DNA of 64,000 nt, from the NCBI GenBank assembly GCA_963575745.1, contig CAUYUJ010002746.1:1-64000 (forward strand), given 5' to 3'. Position numbers and translations under genes: made by a program. How positions within the stretch are numbered: the first letter of the stretch is position 1; each line of letters starts with the position of its first letter. Positions 42,905 through 53,000 of the stretch are shown piece after piece. The notes below the pieces were generated by a model that was not told the DNA's origin, ran no database searches, and saw only the letters and a list, made by a program, of their open reading frames with translations. This DNA is from Prorocentrum cordatum (taxonomy: Eukaryota > Sar > Dinophyceae > Prorocentrales > Prorocentraceae).

Positions 42905-43600
42905 CTCAATTTGGAGCACCCCTCACACGATTCGTGGCCCCATACGGAGCTCCATCTAAGGTCCCAGTGGTGCAGTTCGCATGGCGGCGCCGCCCCATTT
43001 TGGCACACCCCTCACACGCTTCGTGGCCCCATAGGGAGCTCCATCTAAGGTCCCAGTGGCGCAGTTCGTATGGCGGGGCCGCTCCATTTTGGCACACCCC
43101 TCACACGTTTCGTGGCCCTAGGTAGCTCCACCCAAGGGCCCCATGGCGCAGTTTGCATGGTGGCGCCTCCCCATTTCGTCACACCCCTCGCACGTTTCGT
43201 GGGCACATATAGGGAGCTCCACCTAAGGTCCCAGTGGCAAGCTGCGCATGGCGGCGCCGCCTCAGTTTGCCACTCCTCTCACACGTTTCGTGGCCCCATA
43301 CGGAGCTCCACCTAAGGTCCCAGTGGCGCAGTTCGCATGGCGGCGCCGCCCCATTTCGGCACCCCCCTCACACGCTTCGTGGCCCCATAGGGAGCTCCAC
43401 CGAAGGCGCCAGTGCCACCGCCCGCATGCGTCACCCACACCCATGTCGTCACACCCCTCCCACGTTTCGTGGCCCCATAAGGAGCTCCAACGAAGGCCCC
43501 GGTGCCACCGCCCGCATGCGTCACCCACGCACATTCCGGCATACCCATCACGTGTTTCGTGGCCCCATAGGGAACTCCACCGACGGCGCCAATGGCTGCG
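42905..43600. repeat. 90-bp tandem array
   Basis: Eight units marked by TTCGTGGCCCCATA..GAGCTCC near 42933, 43022, 43111, 43198, 43289, 43378, 43468 and 43558, giving spacings of 87-91 bp. The array ends where the A1 repeat of the tyrosine-recombinase element begins. Since 90 is a multiple of three, the frames stay open without being genes. Confidence 0.9.
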
Positions 43601-43605
43601 CTCAC

Positions 43606-44040
43606 GGGCAGTAGTAACTTGTTATTGCAAGTCACAAGTCGACGCCCCCATGCGGGAGTGTCCCGCCGTCGGCGCACCGCGCGATGGCGGGCGCCCGCAT
43701 GTCCACCCGCCACGCGCCGCCGCTACGTCGGGCGGGCCAGGCCCCGCGCGGGCATGCTGGCGTGCCGCGCGGCCGTGCGTCGGGGTCCTTCCTCCCTCCG
43801 CTCCTCCGTGCACGGTCGTGATGTCTCCTCTTTGCCGCCTGGCCGCGGGGCGGGATATCAAGCACCCGGTCATGTCTGCAGCGCCCCACCTGCCTAGTGT
43901 GCACTCTTAAGGTGGGGCGGCTGGCCGGGGTGTGGTCCTCTGTCTGCCAGTGTGCGGCTCTGGACCAACCCTGGGGGCGACGCGCGGGGCGTCCGTTCGC
44001 CAGAGTGCGTCGGACGCGACCGCGGTCGCGCTTCTTTTCT
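43606..44040 (+). repeat. Split direct repeat A1
   Basis: 435 bp, about 97% identical to A2 (52365-52800), differing by roughly ten substitutions and one base in a T run at the end. Near its start are inverted arms ACTTG and CAAGT around a 6-nt spacer. Confidence 0.9.
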
Positions 44041-44520
44041 GGCCCAGTGTGGCCCCTCGTGGGTGTCGTTGTCTAGGGCTTTTCCCTGCGGGTCCTGTGT
44101 CCCTTGGTTCACCTCGGGCCAACGCCGCTGGTCCTTGGTGACCTACGCGTTGTTTCTCCACCCTGGCGGAGTCTGTTTCACGGCCCTGAGGGGTCACGGC
44201 ATTGCTATCAAGCCCAGAGTGGCCTCTTACGTCGGCCCAGTGTGACCAACGTACCCATAGGGTTCCCCCTCGCGGGTCCAGAGCGACCCTCGTCTGGCGG
44301 CCCAGAGTGGCCATTCAGTAGCAGGGCAGCCGATGCCAGCCCGCATGTCTGGCGGCCCTAGAGCGGCCAATCTTCGATAGGGCGGCCGTTGCGGCTTGCC
44401 TGACTGCCAGCAGACCCGCGCGTCTCGCTTGGAGGCCCATAGTGGCCAATCGTTGCAAACGTTTCTTTCGCATTCCCAGTGAACAGTCGAGCGCGAGACT
44501 CGCAGCGCGCCAGACTCGCA

Positions 44521-44608
44521 GCGCAAAGGCAGCGAACTCCCGCCGTCGGTCGACGGTTTTTGCTCTGGCTGCCGCAGGTTCGCAGCGGCTCCGAATGTCG
44601 GGTGAAGT
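44521..44608 (+). repeat. Permuted copy of a recombinase-gene segment
   Basis: 44521-44568 matches 51135-51183 (core CCGCCGTCGGTCGACGGT) and 44571-44608 matches 51078-51115 (core GCCGCAGGTTCGCAGCGGCT). The two blocks are in the opposite order at the two places, as if joined through a circle. Confidence 0.75.
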
Positions 44609-44630
44609 CAGCGGCTTCTGCTTGCTTGCG

Positions 44631-44831
44631 ATGGCGGAGCAGGCTGCGCAGGCGGCGCTCGTGCCGTTCGAGGCGAAAACAGAAAGGGGCTCCCTGGTGC
44701 GCACCGCATCCCGCGCGCGGGTCGCGTACGCAGACACAGTGTTGTCGCAGGCGCGCGAGCGGCTCGCTACCTGCTGGTTAAGGGGGCGGGCCCCAGGCTG
44801 CAGGGGCGAGCGCCAAGGGGCCCGCCCCTAG
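44631..44831 (+). CDS. Short gag-region ORF of the recombinase element
   Basis: ATG follows the permuted block. The 66-residue product begins MAEQAAQAALVPFEAKTERG and is Ala/Arg-rich. First candidate coding sequence inside A1; function not recognised. It may be the broken start of a longer gag. Confidence 0.3.
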   Translation: MAEQAAQAALVPFEAKTERGSLVRTASRARVAYADTVLSQARERLATCWLRGRAPGCRGERQGARP

Positions 44832-45836
44832 CAATGCCAGCACCACATGCCAACGAGAACTGCTGGTCGCCAGTCCGACTCGGAGCAGTCGGCCCTCGGT
44901 TAGTATGGCTGGAGCAGGTGCGGGCTGAACTGCGCTTCGCCCTGGCCCAATGCGCACCGCGTTTGCCGCGCGACGTCTGCCATGTCATAATGGGCTACGC
45001 TAAGCCCCAGATCGTCTCTGCGCCCGGGATGATTTCGCTACGTCTAATGGACAATCCAGACAGCGGCGATGAAGCGCACTTCCGCCGGGCAAAGCTGCGA
45101 GCGCGCCCGCCAGCGCGGGTCGCGGGCGCCTAGGGCGGCGCACGAGACCACAACGCTTTTAACAAACGCGCGCGCTCGTGCCGCGCGTGTCGTCCCAGTG
45201 TGGATTTGCGCGCTCCCTCCCGCAACTGGAGGCAGCATAATGGTCGCTGCGCGGGCTACTAAGTACGCCGTGTAGCGATGTCGTCTGACTACGAGGTGCC
45301 GTCAACGCAGCCGGCCTCATGTCGCGAGACGTGTCACATTGGCCCTTTTGCGTGTTCTCACTGTCGCGCGCGCGGGCGGCGGGAGCATCCAGCCCCCCAG
45401 CGCGATCGCAGCCGATCGTCGCCACGGAAGCGCACATCTGCCGCACGGACCTCAGGCAGCCCCTCGATGGAGCTGACGGCCACGGTGCCGCTTGGGCCGC
45501 GCGCACGAAGCGCGAGGATCGACCAGCTGGCCAGCGCCTGCCCGCTCGGTAAGACGCGTGACCCGCGCTCACGGCCATAAGCGGACCAGGTTTCCGCAGG
45601 CATCTCGCGTTGCGTTCCCGGCGCCGCCGTTCCTCCCCTGCGTTCGGGGTGCGCGCGTTCGTTTTGCGTCTGCGAAGCGGCGGACCAGGTATCTGCAGGC
45701 ACCTCGCTCGTGTTGCTACTGGCGCCGCCGTCTTTCTGTACGCGTGTTGAGTGCGCTGCGTTGCAGTCGGCCCGCCGCGCGTTCCCCGCGCGTGCGAGCA
45801 GTGCGACGCTGGTGTTTTCTGGCTTCTTTGTTCGTG
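44832..45836. other. Element interior, degraded
   Basis: GC-rich DNA with short coding-like scraps, such as LEQVRAELRFALAQCAPRLP at about 44907-44970. No frame is open for long; probably decayed gag-region sequence. Confidence 0.35.
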
Positions 45837-46097
45837 ATGGCGGACGGACCGCTGCTGAGCTTTCTGCGCCAAGACCCCGTGTTCGGAGCAGAATGGTCGG
45901 ACATCGAATACAAGGCTGCGATTGACTGCCTAGGCGCTTATACGCTGCTGACGCCGGCACAGCTGGCGAACATTCGGCTAGAAGAGCTCCCAGGCTCGGA
46001 GGGCCTGCCAGCGGGGGTGAAAGGCGTGCTCCGCCGCGCGCTGGAGCGCGCCACAGCTGCGGGTAAGCAGGTAGCGTACGCGAGCGCGCCCGGCTAG
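45837..46097 (+). pseudogene. Gag-region fragment with SAM-like helical domain
   Basis: Reads MADGPLLSFLRQDPVFGAEW, then LLTPAQLANIRLEELPGSEG and ends AYASAPG at TAG. The pattern of a small helical domain with a central LxxLxxEEL resembles the start of the recombinase ORF at 50348. Likely a truncated N-terminal module of the element's gag or pol. Confidence 0.4.
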
Positions 46098-46455
46098 CCC
46101 CCCTGGTCTGCACGCTCGCATCGGGGCGGAGGCCAATGTGGAAATGGCCGCCCCCGTACACCACGTAGACGTGGGCGCTGAGTTGGCGACGATTACGTTG
46201 AACGGCCTCAGCCAGACGATCTGGCCGAGGCGCGCCCTCACGTGAGCGCGCCAGCGGCGGTGACAGCGGTCGCTGCCTTGCACAGGAGCAAGAAATGTGA
46301 TTGGATGGCTGCCGAGGTCGTACGCGCGAGAAAGAGGGGCTGCGCGAATCCTTTCGTTTACTCTGATTTGCGCGGCTTTCTCCCGACCTGGGCCGCGAGC
46401 GCCCACGGGGTCGACGACGCAGACGCCCGGAGTGACGGCTGAGTGCGGCAGTAAA

Positions 46456-47114
46456 GGTCAGCGCGCGTTGTCGTTGGCCGAGTTTCACCTCGCCTACGAC
46501 GCATGGGCGATTGCGGCTGCTGCCACTAAGCAGCTATCTTACGCACGCTGCTTGGAGCATAAGCGATTTGTGCTCCAGGTCCGCGACGTGCCAGCGCGCA
46601 CACGTAGCGGCGCGCGCACCCGGTGCCTTTCGCGAGGTGGCCTTGGAAGCTCCGCTCGCGGGCCGCAAGGCGGGGCTTGGGCTCCTGCACGACAAAATCG
46701 TCCGCAAGAGCTGGGCCGAGCGCTCGCGACAGAGCGGCGTCGAAAAGTTCAATCTTGAGGAGGCCTCGAAAGGGCTCGACGCGTTGTCCCTGCGGTCTGC
46801 CAAGAACGAGTTCGACCGCGCAGCCAAGGTCGCCCGCGCGCGCCGGGGGCGTCGCGCGTCGTGCGTGACAGTTGCGTTTGCAGGCGCAGGGGCAGGCCGC
46901 CCAGGCCACGCCCGCGGGCAACGGCCGCGGCAGTGGCCGCGCCGCGCCGAACAAGGGCGCGGCGGAGACGCGCTCTTCGCATTCCGGTGCGTCCTGGCAC
47001 AGCGGCGGCTGGGGCCGATCTACGGGGAAGACGGGCGCGTGGGGCAGCTCGAAGAGGCCGGCGCCAGACGCGCCGCGCACGCCGCCCCGGCCCGCGAAAT
47101 GGGCCAAGAAGTAG
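46456..47114 (+). pseudogene. Gag-like region broken by frameshifts
   Basis: Coding-like pieces follow one another in three frames: LSLAEFHLAYDAWAIAAAAT, then LAGRKAGLGLLHDKIVRKSW, EKFNLEEASKGLDALSLRSA, and finally WGSSKRPAPDAPRTPPRPAK ending at TAG 47114. The order is sensible but needs frame changes near 46610 and 46890, so it is decayed or carries sequence errors. Confidence 0.45.
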
Positions 47115-47661
47115 GGGAGCGCATGACGTCCCCGATTCGCGGCGCCCTCGCAATGTTTGCGCGGTCGCGCCGTTCGCTCCGCGGCCGCGCGCGCGGCAGG
47201 CGCTGCTGCAGATAACGCAGGCGGTGCCCGTGACCTGCGTGGCTTTCCTGCCTGGCGCAGCGCGCCGGCCTCGCGCTGAGGCATTTTGACGCATTCGCCT
47301 GCGGTTGCATTTCTATGAAGAGAGGGCCATTCGCGCGCGGCCCGTCCCAAGGCGCGCAGCGCACGCAGGTCTGGTCTCGCCTTATCCGCAGTGGGTGCAC
47401 CCGTGGAAGGCGCACAAGCATCCCGCAGAGGCCAGGGCTTCTCGTGCGAGGCCCTGCTCGGCTTGGGGGTGCGCTACCAATGCTCTCGCGCCCTCGTCCT
47501 GCCCACGCGCATTGGTGGAGTGTGGCGGGTGGCATCGGTTGCCACCGCAAACGCGCGCATCGGCGGCGTCGCGCCTCTCGTGGAGTCAGCGGCGGCAGAG
47601 TTTTGTTGCAAGAGAGGACGCGCAGGGGCTCACGGTTGCGCAGTCTTCGCGCTCTTGTATT

Positions 47662-48456
47662 ATGGTGGCGCGGCCACAACGGTCAAGCATCATACCGGCG
47701 CCGCCGCCGCCGCCGAAACGACGTTGCACGGCGAAGGGCGCGCCGCCCGCGCCGGCGCCGCCGGCGCGGGGCGGCGCAAAGTGCGCCCTCGAGCGCGACT
47801 TCATACGTCAGGCCCAAGGCAGGACATGCGAATTTGAAAAGAAGATCACGTTGGCGACAGACGTCTCAGACGCGGTGCGCTGGATCAGTGAGCGCACGCC
47901 CGGCGCGGTCCGGCGAGCGCGCGAAAAAGCCGTTTGGTGCATTGAAACTCGGGCCCGCCAGCTCGAGCAGAGTGGCGCCGTCGAGGCGTGGCACCGCGGC
48001 GCAGACGAAGGCGTTCGCGGGGTCGCCTGGTATGTCAACGGGCCGCTGCTTGCAGAGTTGGCGGCCAGCATTGGACACGTTGATCGCGAATGCGTGGAGT
48101 TCTTTCGTCAGGCGTGCCCACGTGCCGCCGTCGTTTGCCATCGCGCGCCCGTCGCGCGCGAGGGGGCGCCCCTGCTGGGTGAATTACCGGTGTCGGGCAT
48201 TGGCGCGCCTGCTACATTTCCGCAAGAGCAATCCACCGAGGTTCTTTTAAAGGGCCCCCGGGCGGCAAACAAGCGTCTGCTCGCGCGTTTGCGCTCCGAC
48301 CCCAACGCGCAAGAGTTGTGGGACCTCACGGATAAAAATTTCCAACTATGGAGGATGCGAGCGCCCGAGGGTCTGTCAGACCTCGACTTGGGCAGTATCA
48401 TTATGGTGCCCCGGTTCGGGGTAGCACAGGGTGCCAGGAGCGACGGCGCCCGCTAG
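47662..48456 (+). CDS. Region upstream of reverse transcriptase (pol N-terminal part)
   Basis: ATG gives MVARPQRSSIIPAPPPPPKR, a proline-rich start, then a folded-looking region (DVSDAVRWISERTPGAVRRA; VEAWHRGADEGVRGVAWYVN; DPNAQELWDLTDKNFQLWRM) and TAG at 48456. The open frame extends upstream to 47305 without an ATG. It directly precedes the reverse transcriptase and is probably its N-terminal extension, now cut off by a stop and frame change. Confidence 0.45.
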   Translation: MVARPQRSSIIPAPPPPPKRRCTAKGAPPAPAPPARGGAKCALERDFIRQAQGRTCEFEKKITLATDVSDAVRWISERTPGAVRRAREKAVWCIETRARQLEQSGAVEAWHRGADEGVRGVAWYVNGPLLAELAASIGHVDRECVEFFRQACPRAAVVCHRAPVAREGAPLLGELPVSGIGAPATFPQEQSTEVLLKGPRAANKRLLARLRSDPNAQELWDLTDKNFQLWRMRAPEGLSDLDLGSIIMVPRFGVAQGARSDGAR

Positions 48457-48479
48457 GCGCGCGCGCGCCCGCGCGAAGC

Positions 48480-50202
48480 GTTGTTGAAAATTTGTCGTGC
48501 GCGCGCACTTCGCGGCAGGTTCGCGCGGTGGACGATTGCTCCATTGCCGGCATCAACACCGCAACGCGTCCGCGTGAGCGTATGCGGCACGAGACAACTG
48601 ATCACCTATACCTGCTTTGCCTACTATTTACTGCAACGGTGGCCGCTGCGTCGCGAGGGCGCAAGGGCCACGCGCGCCCGGGTTGCAGGCATCCGCTGTG
48701 CCGCGCTTGTTTAAGCTCGACATCGACGCCGCCTTCCAGAGGCTTCCGCTGCGACCTGAGCATCGGGCTTTGATTAGGGTCATATTCCGTTACAAGGATG
48801 AGGTCACGGCGCATGCTCACTGCGCGTGCCATCCGGGGGCAGGCGCGTCGTTCCGCCCTCGTCATACACCGAGTCGCACTGTCCCCCGCGAGTTTGCAAG
48901 CGTTCATAACTAGGAAGATCGCGTTGGCGCCCTCATATGCGCGATTTTCTCTACGCCGTGTACTCCAAGCGGCGATCCTTCGTTACCGTGGGACGATTAT
49001 GTTCGGCGCCGGAAGGTGGAGCCGAGGCGTCGTGGACGCACGCGAGCGGCGATCGGGTCGCCGTCACCGTCCACGCGCCGCGCTGGCAGGTGACACCTGC
49101 TGGATCTGCATTCGCGCGCATTCGTAAGATGCCGCGTCGGGCCGGTCCGCGATGGCGGGCAGACGAGAAGATTCCTGTGCTGTCCCGCTCGGTATCCTGG
49201 GACTTCGCGTCGACCTCTCATCGGAGGGGTTGTCGTGCGTTCCGCTGCCCGACAAGATCGCTAAGTGGACAGCACGTATCACGTTGGCACTCGATTCGGG
49301 CATCTTACGCGCAGGCGTGGACCCAGTTTGCGGCCCACCACGCAGCGTCGCGGCGCGCGCGGCCAGGTGACGCGAGCAAGCTCGCGGGCGCACTAGCCTG
49401 GGCATCCGGTAACATGTTCAACCGCGCGGGGCGCGCCATGCTCAGGTGTGTTTTTCTGTACCGTGCGCCGGCAGCGCACCCATTTGCCACGCCCACGTTG
49501 CGGCAGGCCGATCTACGCCCAGGCACATCGCGGCTCTCCCAACATGCCGCAAGCGCTACGGCTAGTGCTGCGGTGGTGGTTGATCGTGCTGGGCGGCGAG
49601 CTGGCACAGTCACGAAGGTGGTGCGACGAAGCGGCGGGCCCCGTGGCCCATCTGTTCTGCGACGCAGCCAGCCGCCCGCCCATGGCGGCCGCCGTACTGT
49701 TCGTCGACAACAAATGCTACTGGGCGTGCATGCCACCTTCCGCCCGGCACGGCTGCGCAGGTCAGCGTCAGTTTTGGTCGCGACGCGCGCGCACGCGTGC
49801 GCCAGGATCTTGAAGGCGTTCCAGCCCAGGGAAGATAATCAAATCATGGGCGTGGAAATGCTGAGCATTGCCCTGGGCTTGTGCTCGTTTGAACACCTGC
49901 TCCGCCGTCGGCGCGTCGTCATCTGGTCTGACAACACAGGCGCGCAGGCCGCCGCCGGCAGCGGCGCCGCGCGCGCGTTCGATCACGCTTGTCTCGCACA
50001 CGGCTTCTGGGTCAAGATTGCGCAATTGCGGTGTCTAGCACGTGTGGAGCGGGTGCCGACATACGAAAATATCGCAGATGATCCGTCCAGGGGTGAGTTC
50101 GGGCTGCTGCGGCAGCTCGGTGCAGTGCCACTTGATCCGCACCTGGACGAGGCGTTCTGCACGCCAGCGTCATGGACGTCGATGCTCATCCCGACAAGGT
50201 GA
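48480..50202 (+). pseudogene. Reverse transcriptase and RNase H of the DIRS-like element, frameshifted
   Basis: Recognisable in order: QVRAVDDCSIAGINTATRPR (start of RT, about 48517); KLDIDAAFQRLPLRPEHRAL (motif A, 48713); DEVTAHAHCACHPGAGASF (motif B side, 48800); a disrupted YVDD site near 48983-49010; PDKIAKWTARITLALDSG (49240); KLAGALAWASGNMFNRAGRA (49380); AHLFCDAASRPPMAAAVLFV (RNase H, 49650); VVIWSDNTGAQAAA and VPTYENIADDPSRGEFGLL (49915-50110). These are typical DIRS-order RT-RH landmarks. At least five frame changes are needed, so no intact enzyme is encoded. Confidence 0.7.
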
Positions 50203-50347
50203 GCCAGCGCTCGCAGCACGGCTACGCTGCGAGGCAGCCGAAACTCGGCGCCAGCTCTCGGGTATCTCGCGGCGCGCGCCACGGTTGACGCGCGCCACTC
50301 AGCAGGGGCTCACACCGCAAGGTCCACGCGACCTAGCCTGTATCATT

Positions 50348-51330
50348 ATGTCTCACGACGATTTCGCCGCTCAGCTGAGCAATGTTCTGCCCAGAGCGTC
50401 ACGTGCTGATGTCGACGCGGTTTGCTCTTGCCTGCGGTTTAACGGGATGACGCGCTGGCAGCACCTCGAGGGTGAGCTGTTCGATGACTTTCTGGGTCGT
50501 GAACGCCTTTCTGTCACCGCAGCGACAGCAGTGCGAGAGCTGCTGGCACGCCCGCAAGGTGGCGTGCATCGCGGGCGCGCGGGTCGCGCGCGCGCGCCGC
50601 GCGTATTCTTAAGGACGATTGGCGAACGCCAGGCCCAGCGGTGGCGAGGCGGCGCGGGCGCGCCCGTCGAGTCAAGGCTCTGCGAGCTCGGAGTCTTCAT
50701 CGTCCTCTTCCTCGAGTGTGCGGTTATGGGCGCCCCGCGTGGTCCGTCGCAGACCGCTTTTCTCCGCGCGTTGCACGCGCGCGACGTCTTCGCGCGCGGC
50801 CGCGCGCGCAGGGCATCCCAGGGCTGGCGCCGCCGCCGGGGCCTCCACCCGCGATGCTTACGGCCCGTCGGCGGCGCAGCCGCAGCTCGGCAGCGGACCC
50901 AGTGGCAGCGGTACGCCGTGCGCTACGTACGGCAACGGAAGGTTTCGAGCGTCAGATGGGCGATCCGCGTTGCGAGATCGCGAAGGCTGCCGCAGCCGTC
51001 ACGTCGCCCGAGGCGGGGCGGGCGTGGGCCCAGGTTGCCCGTGACAGCGCCCTGCTCGGATCGTGCCCACGGTCAATGCCGCAGGTTCGCAGCGGCTTCG
51101 AATGTTGGGTGAAGTTCGCGCGCGACGTTTTGCAGCGCATAGGCAGCGAATTCCCGCCGTCGGTCGACGGTCTTTTGCTCTGGTCTACGACGTTCAGGTG
51201 TCGCGCGACGTTTTGCAATTACCTTTCGCATTTGAAGAAGGCATGCCACGTCGCGCGTGTGGCAGACGCAGCGTTCGCGCACGCGTCGCTGACCGGCGCC
51301 GAGCTGGCTATCGAGAAGCGTTCGGGTTGA
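50348..51330 (+). pseudogene. N-terminal part of the tyrosine recombinase ORF
   Basis: ATG opens MSHDDFAAQLSNVLPRASRA with a helical SAM-like part (RWQHLEGELFDDFLGRERLS). After an Arg/Ala-rich linker and a frame change, the core-binding region follows: SGFECWVKFARDVLQRIGSE, then CNYLSHLKKACHVARVADAA, a helical DNA-binding module usual before tyrosine recombinase catalytic domains. A TGA at 51328 separates it from the catalytic domain, which is in the same frame. Confidence 0.55.
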
Positions 51331-51345
51331 TCGGCGCGACCCCGC

Positions 51346-52002
51346 ATGGCGGTCCGGATGCACTTGCTGGAACAGCTACTGGAACGCCCAGGCGCGTTGC
51401 CAGAGGGATCCGGGCTGGGTCTCTTCTTCGTGACCGCGTACGCGTTTCTACTTCGCCTCCCGTCGGAGGCGCTGGTCATCCAACGGGCCGCCTCGCTCGA
51501 CGACGCGTCGCATTCACGCGCGGGCCTTGTCATCGGCGAAGAGGCGGCCGTCTTATCGCTCGCCAGACGGAAGAACCGGGAAAGAGGGACAACTATTGTG
51601 CGCAATTGCTGGTGTCAGCGCTCGCGCGCCACGTGCCCCGTACACGCTCTCGGCGCGCGGTTCAACTCCCCGTGGGCGGGCTGGTGCGCCACGGGTGTGC
51701 GTAACGCGCTGCGGTCGGCACTGCGTCACGCGGGAGTAGTTAACGCCGACGCCTGCGGCGCCCACTCGTTCCGTCGGGGCCGCGCCCAAGACATTGTGGA
51801 GTTCGGCGGCCGAGTCGCCGACATCCTGAAGGCAGGTGGCTGGCGGATGCCAGCTTGGATGCGCTATCTTGACGTTGAGAAGATGGAGCGCCAGGCCGTC
51901 GCCGAGGCGCATTTCGGCGCGTCGTCCAGTGACGACGAGGGTGGGGATTCGGAACCCCCCGGCGTCCAGCGACGTCATTCCACGCTTGGTCGGTGCAAGT
52001 GA
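51346..52002 (+). CDS. Tyrosine recombinase catalytic domain
   Basis: Would cut and rejoin DNA through a covalent phosphotyrosine when the circular copy integrates. Seen: first Arg in FLLRLPSEALVI, the H-x-x-R box in ACGAHSFRRGRAQD, Trp in LKAGGWRMPA and the nucleophile Tyr in WMRYLDVEKM, in the family order. The 218-codon frame is open and ends TGA at 52002 with an acidic tail (SSSDDEGGDSEPP). ATG at 51346 is 15 nt after the in-frame stop, so in the ancestral element this was probably the second half of one protein. B1 starts 185 nt downstream. Confidence 0.75.
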   Translation: MAVRMHLLEQLLERPGALPEGSGLGLFFVTAYAFLLRLPSEALVIQRAASLDDASHSRAGLVIGEEAAVLSLARRKNRERGTTIVRNCWCQRSRATCPVHALGARFNSPWAGWCATGVRNALRSALRHAGVVNADACGAHSFRRGRAQDIVEFGGRVADILKAGGWRMPAWMRYLDVEKMERQAVAEAHFGASSSDDEGGDSEPPGVQRRHSTLGRCK

Positions 52003-52186
52003 CGTCGCGCCAGGCCCCTTCGCACGCTCGTTCGCCCTCGTTCGGTCCATCTGTCGCTCTCTCGCGGGCCACGCGTCTGCGGCCGTCTCTCTGCCTGGCA
52101 TTGGGTGGCGGCGTGCCTGCGGGTGCCGCAGGCCCGCTGTGTGGGGCAGCGCTCGGCCTCGGCCCCTGGGTCCGTGGCAGTGGGTA

Positions 52187-52359
52187 TGGTGCACATGTGC
52201 TTCGGCCTGCGCCCTGGCGCGCCAGCCGCCTGTGTCGTTTGACGCGGTGGGCTGGCGTGTCGGCTGTTGGCGCACGGCCGCGGCCTCACCCGACGTTGTT
52301 TGGGTGCCGTATTCCCCCCTCTGGGTGGCATCGCGGTCGAACGTCGCCGCGAAGGAGAC
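52187..52359 (+). repeat. Split direct repeat B1
   Basis: 173 bp from TGGTGCACATGTGCTTCGG to GCGAAGGAGAC, repeated almost exactly at 52828-53000. Five bases separate it from A2. Confidence 0.9.
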
Positions 52360-52364
52360 GTACG

Positions 52365-52800
52365 GGGCAGTAATAACTTGTTATTTCAAGTCAGAAGTCG
52401 ACGCCCCTAGGCGGGAGTGTCCCGCCGTCGGCGCACCGCGCGATGGCGGGCGCCCGCATGTCCACCCGCCACGCGCCGCCGCTACGTCGGGCGGGCCAGG
52501 CCCCGCGCGGGCATGCTGGCGTGCCGCGCGGCCGAGCGTCGGGGTCCTTCCTCCCTCCGCTCCTCCGTGCACGGTCGTGATGTCTCCTCTTTGCCGCCTG
52601 GCCGCGGGGCGGGATATCAAGTACCCGGTCATGTCTGCAGCGCCCCACCTGCCTAGTGTGCACTCTTAAGGTGGGGCGGCTGGCCGGGGTGTGGTCCTCT
52701 GTCTGCCAGTGTGCGGCTCTGGACCAACCCTGGGGGCGACGCGCGGGGCGTCCGTTCGCCAGACTGCGTCGGACGCGACCGCGGTCGCGCTTCTTTTTCT
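52365..52800 (+). repeat. Split direct repeat A2
   Basis: Second copy of the 435-bp A repeat, lying between B1 and B2. The frame readable in it is also open in A1 but has no recognised product. Confidence 0.9.
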
Positions 52801-52827
52801 CCCACCCACCACCCTCGAGGGGGGGTG

Positions 52828-53000
52828 TGGTGCCTATGTGCTTCGGCCTGCGCCCTGGCGCGCCAGCCGCCTGTGTCGTTTGACGCGGTGGGCTGGCGTG
52901 TCGGCTGTTGGCGCACGGCCGCGGCCTTACCCAACGTTGTTTGGGTGCCGTATCCCCCCCTCTGGGTGGCATCGCGGTCGAACGTCGCCGCGAAGGAGAC
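52828..53000 (+). repeat. Split direct repeat B2
   Basis: Second copy of the 173-bp B repeat, ending GAAGGAGAC directly before the hexanucleotide array. A 27-nt spacer separates it from A2. Confidence 0.9.

Larger units (their letters stand above)
43606..53000 (+). mobile_element. DIRS-order (PAT/Ngaro-like) tyrosine-recombinase retrotransposon, decayed
   Basis: About 9.4 kb. The ends carry split direct repeats in the order A1 (43606-44040), coding region, B1 (52187-52359), A2 (52365-52800), B2 (52828-53000). This layout is known from PAT- and Ngaro-type elements, which move through a circular DNA and use a tyrosine recombinase in place of an integrase. The coding region runs gag-like, reverse transcriptase, RNase H, tyrosine recombinase, all on +, with many frameshifts. 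A1 and A2 are about 97% identical by eye, so the insertion is fairly recent. The left edge abuts the 90-bp array and the right edge abuts the hexanucleotide array. Confidence 0.8.

Noticed and set aside
43606-52800. The 435-bp A repeats as LTRs of a Gypsy/Copia element
   Set aside because: A second repeat pair B lies in B1-A2-B2 order and the element encodes a tyrosine recombinase with no integrase, which fits PAT/Ngaro, not LTR elements.
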